Origin: Chloranthus sessilifolius
Lineage: Eukaryota > Streptophyta > Magnoliopsida > Chloranthales > Chloranthaceae
Direction: 5' to 3'
Assembly (NCBI GenBank): GCA_021018995.1
Contig: CM037587.1
Location: 6,202,866-6,266,865, forward strand
DNA: 64,000 bases
Shown here: positions 55,263-64,000 of the stretch, in pieces
Numbering within the stretch: the first letter of the stretch is position 1
Layout of the letters: each line of letters opens with the position of its first letter
Notes under the pieces: generated by a model
What the model was told of the DNA's origin: nothing
What the model saw: only the letters and a program-made list of their open reading frames with translations
Databases searched by the model: none
Translations under genes and position numbers: made by a program

Positions 55263-56058
55263 GCTCATTGCAAAAAAACTTATTTATATACTATTTTTTG
55301 TTTATTTATAAAAATAATCATTCAAAAAAATATAAAGTCTGAAAAAAATCGAAACATTGACACATTTTCCCCAAGTCTCCAAAACGATATTGGGTCAATG
55401 TGTGAAGGAAAGGGTGATTTAAAATTAACAAAAGGTCCCCAAAAGGTCTTCGGTCAATATGTTGGAAATATTTATAATTGAAATTATAAAAAACGTCCTT
55501 CTAAAAAATGTCATATAATACAAATGACATCATGTATTCAATGGCTAATTAAGTACGGTGATTCGATATTTTCAACTGTAAAGTTCTCTCGCTCGTTGAC
55601 TGAATGGTTTATTGGGGACTCAAAAAATAGTGATAATCTTTTTCTTTTTAACTTTCTGAAATTGTATGATCATGGCATTAAATATCGGCCGATACTAGTA
55701 TATATCGGCTCCGATACTTGTCAGGTATTGGCGCCCGTGTTGCAGTGCATACTCTATCTCCTTCTTTAGGCTTTCATGGTATGCGATCCGTTTGTTTTCT
55801 CTTCGTGTGGGTGACATAAAAAGTACGATTGGATGAGGCGGTAAAAGAACCGGTTACATCCGTTTAGCTAGGCGAGAGGTTGCTTGCATACAGCTGGCAT
55901 GAGCAGTTTGAGGCTCTGCCATCATTACTTGGGCAATTTCTCGTGAGATAATGATAAAAGTGTGCCAGATATTGATCGGGCGAGGCGGGAGAGTATTAGA
56001 AAGTTTATTGTGAGTAACTCTATTAGGGCCCATGCATTCTCTGAAAAAGCTCATGTCT
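55263..56058 (+). other. AT-rich DNA without a recognised gene
   Basis: Two diverged copies of a CCCCAA(A/G)TCT...GGTCAATGTGT motif at 55370-55470 and a TATCGGCCGATACT palindrome near 55684-55735 with a looser inverted counterpart near 56605-56680. 55780-56040 is less AT-rich but has no long frame. Confidence 0.4.
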
Positions 56059-56412
56059 CAGATCCTTTAGAATCGTTGATTATTTTGGATCATATGATGG
56101 AGTTTGTGTATCACCCAAATATTATACACAATAGATCTTAAGATTATGGAATACCTATTAGACGGTCAATTTTTTATTTCATATGTCTCAAATCCCTAAA
56201 GAATGACTATAAAATCACGTTTAAGTGTGATGTGTGTCATATGATTGAAGAGCATTGTTTGGGGATATGTGACTCATTGAATAAAAAATATATCGTCTGA
56301 TAGGTGGGAAAGGACCTAAAGATCGATTGTGTAGAAGATAGGGCTGAAAAACAAATTCCATCAGCTTATCTGAAGTAATCAACGACTTTGAAGGGTCTAA
56401 AATGCGGGTGCT
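56059..56412. mobile_element. Foldback element 1
   Basis: The left arm (TCGTTGATTATTTTGGATCA ... ACACAATAGATCTTAAG) pairs with the right arm read in reverse (TCGTTGATTACTTCAGATAA ... ACACAATCGATCTTTAG) over about 165 bp with a short centre. No coding capacity. Same family as 57525-57900 and 58015-58406. Confidence 0.75.
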
Positions 56413-57189
56413 CACAAAAAATGCATGGGCGTGAACAAAGTTACCTTTTTATTTTGTAAAAAAGGTAAAGTAGAAAGTGATAAAAGCATTTTGTCAGCGA
56501 GCCTACGAGACTAGCTGCAACCTGATAGAGTTCCTACTTCATTCACGTCTCATCTTTTATACCTACGTTTTTCTATTTTTATTTTACTAAAACTGTAGTA
56601 GTATAGTATATATCATTATCCGATATGTATTAGTCCTTTCCGTACCGATATCCAATACCGATTTTATTACCTGAAGTATGATATGTTGAGAACTTTTTTA
56701 AAATAATTCTTCTTCTCTAAATAGCCGACTAGTCGTTGATTTTTCAACATGCGACACTTTTTATCATCAAGTGTGCCACGTGATGCGATGTATCCTATAT
56801 TTTTATGAGAAGATTTTGAGTGTCAAAATATATCAAATGTGATTAAAATCCTTCAAATGTCTTGAAAATTCATGTCTAAAATTACTTTTGGAGATTTACA
56901 TAATAACTGTTTATTTTGCAAGCACTTGACCTTATATCAGCTCTTCCATCATATAATTCAAAGCAGTCGATCAAATGCCTTTAAAATTAATTTTGGGGAT
57001 TTACCACTTGTGCATTTTAGAGGTATTTAACTGTATGCGAGCTCTTCACAGGATTTCATGGCTAAGCTTGATAGCTTGTGATGCCAAAAATTGGAATTAT
57101 AGGTGCGCAACCCAAAAAGTGAGCAGGTCAATTTCATCCCAGTCAAAATATATATATATTTTAAATGTGCTTTAACTAAATTGGCTCCC
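56413..57189 (+). other. AT-rich DNA without a recognised gene
   Basis: Nothing recognisable; weak direct repeat of a TTTTGGGGATTTAC-like motif near 56888 and 56990. Confidence 0.4.

Positions 57190-57261
<72 letters not shown>
57190..57261. repeat. (TA)n microsatellite
   Basis: About 36 TA units without interruption. Reading frames through it are artefacts. Confidence 0.95.
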
Positions 57262-57268
<7 letters not shown>

Positions 57269-57524
57269 TTAGAGGTGCAAATGTATCGGGTTGACCGGGA
57301 CCAGATCAGGGACCCCACCCAAACCCAAATTATTGGAGCCGGTTGAAGTTCAGGTTCGAGTCTGGTATTTGTTGTTGGAGACCCGACCTGATCCGACATG
57401 GACCCAAGTTACGCCAGAATCGGGTCTGGCCTGTTAGAGTTTGGACCTCGACTCAGACCTGACTAGGAGTTAAACCCAAATATAGCATAAATATATTTCT
57501 TTTCTATTAACATTGAATCACAGA

Positions 57525-57900
57525 TTCTTTTCTTGAGAAGAGCGCACCCTCCTCCACCATGTAAACCATTGACTGGCTTGAGTGTGACAAGAGATCCTTT
57601 TTCGTCCAAATCTTTCGCATAATAGATCTTGAGATCTTGGCACACCTATTAGACGGTCAAATGTTGATTCCAAGTGGCACACATCTTTGAAACTGATTGT
57701 CCGATAAATATGCCTGTGATCATGTTCACTTTTCGGGATGTGTTGCACATGTAATAAAAAAGTTACCATCTGATAAGTGTCATGATCACAAGATATATTA
57801 TGTGAAAGATTGGGACAAAAAACGATGTTCATCGTCATATTCAAGGCAATCAACGGATTTTATGGTGGAAGAGTGTGCTTTTCTCAAGAAAAATGGGTGC
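57525..57900. mobile_element. Foldback element 2
   Basis: Left arm TTTTCTTGAGAAGAGCGCAC ... CCAAATCTTTCGCATAATAG and the reversed right arm TTTTCTTGAGAAAAGCACAC ... CCCAATCTTTCACATAATAT are inverted copies of about 170 bp. Small open frames inside it are shadows of the arms. Confidence 0.78.
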
Positions 57901-58014
57901 AAATAATGCTACCCAAAGAATTATTGCTAATTTATAGCTAAGATTTCTATTAGAAAGTTTCATATATCATTTCCTGATTATCCTAAAATTGTTGCAAAAT
58001 TAATAAGAGTACCT

Positions 58015-58406
58015 TTAAATCCAGCCACTAAATCTTTGAGTTCACCCACGTTGAAACACATTGATTGCATTGAATTAGGCGATGGAGATTGTGTATCATC
58101 CCAATCTTTCACACGATGGATCTTGAGATCATGAGTATATCATCATACAGTCATTTTTTTTATTTCATGTGGTACACACTCAAAAAAGTGACCTTAAAAT
58201 CAATTTTAAACTTGCACGTGATGTTAAGGTCACTTTTCTGAGATGTGTGCCACGTGAAATAGAATACTGACTGTCGGATGGTACGCTCATGATCTCAAGA
58301 TTAATCGTGTCAAAGATTGGGAGGATAAACAATCTCCATCATCTCATTCAACATGGTCAATATGTTTCAGTGTGGATGAACTCAAAAATTTAATGGGTGG
58401 ATTTAT
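58015..58406. mobile_element. Foldback element 3
   Basis: The arms of about 190 bp begin AAATCCAGCCACTAAATCTT (left) and AAATCCACCCATTAAATTTT (right, reversed), and continue through GATGGAGATTGT, CCCAATCTTT and GATCTTGAGATCATGAG. It is the best-preserved copy of the family. A CACTAC end begins at once after it. Confidence 0.82.
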
Positions 58407-58640
58407 CACTACAAAAAATAAGACTATTCGACAGTTTTTTAGAGCAAAAAATTGCCGCTATTAACAAAAAAACTATTAAAACTATTAGCAACACTACAAA
58501 AAATATGACTTTTGGAGACGGTTATTAGAGACGACTTTTCGAAACCGTCTATAATAATCATTTATTAAAGACGGTCATTCAAAAGCCGTCTCAGATGCTT
58601 TTATTAGAGACCGCTAAATCCGTCTCCCTAAATAAAATAA
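58407..58640 (+). mobile_element. Two CACTA-type ends with subterminal repeats
   Basis: CACTACAAAAAATAAGACTA starts at 58407 and CACTACAAAAAATATGACTT at 58492. The second is followed by repeated GAGACGG / CCGTCTC motifs (58515-58625), the subterminal repeats expected of a CACTA element. Related GAGACGAC...TCTCCGTC motifs at 63263-63292 may be its other side, but no right-hand TAGTG end was seen. Confidence 0.55.
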
Positions 58641-59548
58641 TATATTGTTATGATACAGATTTTAGGAGGCGATCCAATGGCATTAGATGTGGTGGAGCGC
58701 CAAATCCCATGTGAGTGCTCCACAATCTAACCCAACCCCCACACACACTCAATAGTATAGAAACTTTATAATTTTAGTTGGACCCGATTTCTAGCTAGCA
58801 TTATAGTATTTTTTTTTTTAGGAAACAAAAACTAGCTTTTGTTTATGCCCACGATCCTCTAGATCTAATTAGTTTTGGAAGGAAAGCCGGGCCTTTAGAC
58901 TCTTGCCTTCTCGGCAAACCTTGTCAACTAAACCTCTAACCTTCTCTCTATAAGTCCTAATACCCATAGCCTTCTTCCTTCTTCATCTATCTCCTCTCAA
59001 TTTTCCTCTAAGAACATCTCGGCACCACCTTTATCGCGTTAGTTTTCTTTTCTTCTCGCATTCGACCTAGCACCCTGCCGACCCACCACCGAAATCACAT
59101 CGTCGAATTGACGCGTGGGCTGCCGCCGCATCTCCCGCATCGCCGAAACGACGCACCGAGTGTTGTGTCGCCAAATCGATCGAAATCAACCCGTGCACGC
59201 TCCGACAGGTGGGTGCCCCTCGATCGATCTTAACATAGTCAATTTGTTTTTGAAAATAAAGGGAAAATATATATATATATATATATATTTTTTTTTTTTA
59301 TCTTTTCTTGCTCCATTAATGGCTGGTTAACTATGAAGAAGATGATAAAAAAAAAAAAAAGTAAATAAATGAATAAACTAATAATGTATAAGTATTCTAA
59401 AAATAATAATCTATACTATTTATATAGATATGCATGCACAAGTAGAGGTGTATAGATGTACACCAGATCGGGTCCCCTCTATCTTCTTCTTTTCTCATCA
59501 CTCCAACATGTCTCCGTAACAGAGGCCTTTTAAAATAAGAATAGAAAT

Positions 59549-59550
<2 letters not shown>
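58641..59550 (+). other. Gene-leader-like DNA, no ORF
   Basis: 58860-59220 is pyrimidine-rich, then GC-rich, with a possible TATA (CTCTATAAGTCC near 58945) and a CCGCCGCATCTCCCGCATCG stretch; it could be a captured promoter and leader, followed by (TA)n at 59266-59288. The 71-codon frame at 59115 runs into that repeat and is not credible. Confidence 0.3.

Positions 59551-59551
<1 letters not shown>

Positions 59552-59631
<80 letters not shown>
59552..59631. repeat. (TA)n microsatellite
   Basis: About 40 uninterrupted TA units. Confidence 0.95.
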
Positions 59632-59635
<4 letters not shown>

Positions 59636-60569
59636 GTAGTAAAATTTTGTTGGCTTATATTGATGCAGAAATAAGTAGACTACTAGGTATGTCTTTCCTT
59701 AGTTATTTAGATTGTGCTTTTAGTACTAAGAAGGTGAGTTTTGCAGATTTTCATGAGTTGGGTTTCAATTTTGTAGAGGCGTAAGAGATATTTAAACTTT
59801 TAATGCAGCCACAGAAATTTCGCCTAAACACTTATATTGAATGTGTACTTTATAACCTGGTACGTCAAAAGGAAAAACCTTGTTGATGTCTGTTTATCGT
59901 TAATGTCTGCTGGCTGCAACTCAAGCCAAAATGACACCTTCAGACTAAAGGCATACATTTGAAGAGCATAGCCACACCCCAACAAACTTATTTATGCCTC
60001 ATTCCATTCAGCCTCATGAGTACACTTTGACGCAAACAGATTCAGCAACAGCAATGATGCAAATCTAGAAAACACGCAGCACCAGATTAGTTCCTTCATA
60101 TGCTTTCACGGGCAAAGATTTTATTAACGTGAAAATGGAAAAACCTTGCTATGTGTGATAATTTGTTTATTTAAAAATCTTCAAAAAAATAAAATAAAAC
60201 CCAATGAAAATCTTTAGAAAGAGAAAAGGAGACGGACCAAACCTCCAATAGAGAGAAACTCAATCCCTCTGACCCTCTGAATCCTCTCCTGCAACCTTTG
60301 AGAATTTGAATTTAAGAGAGAAAAGGGCCAACAGAAGTTGTAGAGAGAGAAAAATGATTGATCAGAGAGAGAAAAATAAATGATCAGAGAGAAAATTTCA
60401 GTAGCATATTCTTCTAAATTTTAGATCCCTGCCATAGAAGGAGAGGCCCAACCTGAGAAAGCTAAACAAGAGAATCACAGTAAGAATAGACCCAACTAAA
60501 TAAGAAAAATTTAGAGAAGGAAATATGGGAGAAACTCACAAGAGCCCCTCCGTTATGGGTTTAAAACTA
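59632..60569 (+). other. Non-coding DNA without recognised features
   Basis: AT-rich at first, then purine-rich with GAGAGAGAAAA runs near 60240-60400. No ORF or repeat with clear ends. Confidence 0.4.
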
Positions 60570-63156
60570 TATGATTTCTCCGGGCCGGAATAAAATGAAT
60601 TTCGAGGATCGGCCTGACCAAACGCCGGCGATACCGGTGATAGCTTGCGCGTGCCAACCTGTGTAGTTGGGCACTTTGGAGAACTTTACCTAATATGGTT
60701 AACTTGGTGCAACCATTACTTGGCACCCCTAGATTTAAATAAAATAGATTCTAGTTGGACCTCATGGGTCCAACCCAAGAAATAGAGTCAAGATGAACCA
60801 TCTACACAAATCGAAATTCTCGAGACATCCAACGGTTCAGAACTCGAGAAATCGAAATGTAAAATCAAGAAATAGAGCCTCCTTTTGGACACTATCGATC
60901 ATGTAAGGATTGACCGTTAGATCTAAGGCCTTAGAAGCGGAAATAACTTGGGCCCAAAGACCTAACACCTTAAAATTATTCTTCTTAGGTATTTGATGGT
61001 TTAAGTCCGTTCAATCTGATCGCCACATGGTAGGTACACTAAGGGTGCACATGACTCCTAGATTTTGTGAAAGGTTGACTGAAGGATCTAGGGTGCTAGA
61101 GGTCGAATCAGGATCGGGACAAAGAACCAACCTTAGGTAAAATTTTATTGTTTAACCATCAAATGGTTCAGATTAGATGATAGATGACTCTAAGTTCATG
61201 CCTTCTTATTTTAGCCTTAGGTGCCACATGGAATAATACATGGGTTACCTCTGACCCTTAATTTTTTAGAATCAAGGCGCAATTGGCCCATAAGACCAAC
61301 TTTGAAAAAAATCTCGATAATGACACAATATAATATAGCAGATCAGGAAAGTGTCACTAAAATTTCTGGGACGCACTTTGAAGCTCACAAATTGGAAGAT
61401 TTAGTGAGGGATATTAACCCTTGTATAACTAGGCTAAGTGGATCATTTGACCGCCACATTGACCCACTCTTGGGTCAAATTAGTAAAGGATGTCGATACA
61501 GAAACTGCACAAATATTAGGAAACTTTAAAAACAGAAGGCCCGATCAATAATCTGATAGCCCATAAAAGTTTCTTCAAAATTAAGTATGAAATATGTGTT
61601 CTTTTCAAATTCTAATTATTACATTGTGGTCACATGTATGTAAGGTGTACGAACTAGTTCATTTAGTCAGGTACGTCTTCCCATCATACGGCATGCATCA
61701 CATAGAAAATGACGATAGGGCATACGCATGATCAAAAAGGAATAAGTTATGTCACACGACTTTTAAGCCTTCGTCATGGTGGGGTTCCCGTCACAGTCAC
61801 GTGAAACTTAGAATGTAGGCATCTCTGTACGGATGTAACACCTCTATGGGAGTATGGGCTGCCACACGAAGTACATCCAGGTTACTACGGAACCCGTCCC
61901 TTGGAAAGCGTGATTTTGTGAATCTTATCACACCATGACTCACTTCAAATTAAGTTTTAAGCAAACGATAAGAACTTATATATAAGATTAGGTAAGATAC
62001 GAATACGGATAAGTTACGCTGTGAAGGCCAGCAAAATACAAATTGAGTTTCTACACGTGCCATGTCTTGCGTGCCACCGTAAGATCCAACGTCTGCAACC
62101 AAGACGGGTCTTAAGGACAATATCCTACGACAGTGTCCCGAATGTAAGGGGACACTGATTTAAAAGCATGCAATCTCATCGGGCTGGATGATGGTATACG
62201 TTATGATATGGAGGTTAGGTGGTTATCTACACGTGGACCTCGCGTGATAGACTTGAGCAGCGGCCCTGGCACAGGTTGTATACGTAAATTAAGTAAGATG
62301 CGAAGTACGTTGTGTATGCGTATAGAGCAATATTAAGTTTTAAGACATGCCATATAGGATAAGTCGACAAAGCAGACACAAAAAGATATCAGTACTTGAT
62401 GCATCATTTTCATTCCATTTTATGTCAGGTCTTTTTATTTTATGTTATGTATTTTCTTTTTATGCTATATTTTTCAGTTTCAATATAATAGATATGAGAT
62501 CATAGATATTTTTGTAATCATTTATAACTGTTTAATTTATTTCAAAATGTACCACAACTCAAACGATTGCACACACGATCACCTGGGTATTTTATGGTGG
62601 ATCGATTGTGCAACCTGCTGAGTTTACGTGACTGAGTAAACTCACCTCCTCCCCAAAACTAATAGTTGCAGGTGAGAACTCTGATTTTTCCATTACTGAG
62701 GATGGGGATGCTACTGTTCTTGATGCGGCTCATGAGAGTGAGGATGTCGGCTACCATCTGAATGAGAGAATAGATCCGACGGACTACTTTGACCATTGAG
62801 AGATTCGTTAGTTATAGTTTTTATTAATTTCAGGGGAGACTTGTTATTAGTTACTTTTATTTTTCAGTACTACGTTTGGGTTTGCGTTGGGACTGTTTTA
62901 TCCTACGTAAAACCTCTGTTTGTTTCCGACTATAGATGCATGATTAGGATTTATCACTTAATTAATGTCATCTACGTTTTCTGCTGTTGATTTCTTGAGC
63001 CATTTATTTTTAAATGATATTATTAAATGCCTTGATCCATATGCTAAATCGAGATAAGAATTATGTGTATGTTCGCTTATCGCCTTAACAAGCGTGCGGT
63101 ATCATAACACAGAATTCTAGGCCCTCAAGATTGGATAAGGATTCTGAGTCGTGACA
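60570..63156 (+). mobile_element. Chromovirus-type LTR (family G), left border uncertain
   Basis: The right end GAGTCGTGACA matches the GTCGTCACA-type end of family A. It shares landmarks with the other LTRs: an opening GGCCTGACC...GCGCGTGCC block near 60630, a block at 61790-61920 that is the reverse complement of 5055-5180, a donor TTAG|GTAAAA (61137) and an acceptor CTCACCTCC...GTTGCAG (62671). I could not find a left end with a matching target duplication (TAGAT follows the right end). Confidence 0.55.
62672..62799 (+). other. Acidic mini-ORF after the LTR acceptor site (family G)
   Basis: After GTTGCAG the frame in the same phase as family A stays open for 41 codons with many Asp/Glu (ENSDFSITEDGD, HESEDVGYH) and ends DPTDYFDH, TGA. 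Longer than, and not clearly alignable to, the family A peptide, but at the same place and equally acidic. Confidence 0.35.
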
Positions 63157-64000
63157 TAGATAGACACGGCCATGATCGTCTCCATAAGTTCACTTCATGT
63201 ATAGGTAAGTAAAAACTTTGGACACCACATTAAAAACAGTCCCTAAAAGTTCCATTAACACTGATAGAGACGACTTGGAGCCATCTCCGTCATTATTTTA
63301 GCGAATGGTACTTCTAGTTTGACATGACGAAGCCACTTACCCAATGCATATATAATAGCTTTCGCACTACTGTTCCATCACGGCGCCCAATTTTATATTT
63401 TTTTCTCTCGTTCCCCCGAACTCGGAGAGCGATTTTTTTTTTCTCTTGTTTTCCCTCCCTAGCCAACAACCCTAGCCTAGGTTGAGATTAGATCACGGAC
63501 AATAATTACAGATCGACGAACTGATTCCTAATCTCAGATTGGTGAGCTCGGAGCTCAGATCTTCAGATTTCTCAATCACGGATCGTGAACTGGTTCCCAA
63601 TCTCCAGATTTCTCAGTTGGAGTTATGATTTAGGCATTTTCGGAGTCAAAACTGCGTATTAAAAAGGTAGATCTATGATTTTTTTTTAATTCAAAGCATT
63701 ATTGAAGCTTTGTTTAAAGATCTTTGTTAGTTTCATGTGTATTTTTGGGTATTTTCTGCGTTTTTTGTAGTGAGAAGTTTGGGATTTAAGTGCATTTGTA
63801 GTTGAAGACTCTAGGGTTTGAGATTCTGTTGGTTTATGTGTTTTTAATTTTTTTTGAGGTGTTACTAAAGAAGCTTATTTTACTATATATATGTTAATTT
63901 CTTAACATACTATCTGTTCATGGCCTTGCCGCCTTATTGGATTTTTCAAAAATTTCCATGCCCAACACACACTTGGAAACAATGCCCTGTATCTAGGTAA
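63157..64000 (+). other. Flanking DNA with CACTA-like motifs and a leader-like stretch
   Basis: 63263-63292 has GAGACGAC and TCTCCGTC motifs like those at 58515-58625. From 63390 on the DNA resembles a plant gene leader: pyrimidine-rich CTCTCGTTCCCCCGAACTCG, CCCTAGCC, then several possible donors (AAAAAGGTAGAT at 63662). No coding exon is reached before the window ends. It may be the start of a host gene on the plus strand. Confidence 0.3.

Noticed and set aside
57103-57399. Open frames through the TA repeat
   Set aside because: They encode Tyr-Ile repeats of a microsatellite on both strands.
61221-61529. 102-codon frame on the plus strand
   Set aside because: It lies within an LTR intron-like segment, shows no family motif and no conservation in the other LTRs.
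59708-63161. TAGAT as target duplication giving family G a left end at 59713
   Set aside because: TAGAT follows the right end, but the DNA at 59713 (TGTGCTTTTAGTAC) has no likeness to chromovirus LTR starts; the motif is common in AT-rich DNA.

Overview
This is nuclear DNA of a flowering plant, most probably a eudicot. The evidence is nested LTR retrotransposons of plant clades (Athila, Tekay-type chromovirus, Ty1/copia) and decayed fragments of plant nuclear genes: a monodehydroascorbate reductase, an RBM25-like splicing factor and a CYP82-type cytochrome P450. No intact host gene was found. Almost every coding region carries stops or frameshifts, many of them explained by C-to-T decay (CGA to TGA, CAA to TAA), as expected for old, methylated elements.

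Layout. 1-7137: the 3' part of a decayed Athila-like element, split by a solo LTR (552-2788, target duplication TAACC) and cut by a related LTR with reiterated polypurine tracts (4123-7137). 7138-33628: a minus-strand chromovirus-like element with 3' LTR, accessory ORF, pol and gag. It is interrupted by a solo LTR (11188-13671, duplication GGCGA) and by a full Athila element (18011-32389, duplication GGTAC). 34005-43952: a second minus-strand chromovirus-family element with both LTRs (duplication TCATA) but almost no coding capacity; its 5' LTR carries another solo LTR (42040-43703, duplication TTTTT). 43953-46698: gene fragments and a CACTA-type transposon end. 46699-54270: a P450 pseudogene split by a copia element (46894-53980, duplication TGAAC). 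54271-64000: gene-poor DNA with a MITE, a LINE remnant, three foldback elements of one family, long TA repeats and one more chromovirus-type LTR.

The strongest unexplained signal is a class of short palindromes with an ATCGAT or TCGA core, set at about two helical turns in four LTR-retrotransposon families. In the Athila element, 12-bp palindromes (TCAATCGATTGA) occur as 25 pairs. In 24 of them the starts are exactly 22 bp apart (12-10-12 layout with variable spacer). All pairs are confined to non-coding parts, and three sit just upstream of the TATA box in each LTR. A solo LTR uses TGATCGATCA at 19 bp, another family TTGATCGATCAA at 19-22 bp, and a third TTCGA-N3-TCGAA-like dyads at 19-20 bp.

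A second signal is a conserved intron-like segment inside chromovirus LTRs of several families. It has a GTAGGGGAA-type donor and a CTCACCC...CAG acceptor. In three copies the acceptor is followed by an acidic 30-codon reading frame of exactly conserved length. Boundaries supported by target duplications are firm; clade names and functional ideas rest on motif reading without database searches.
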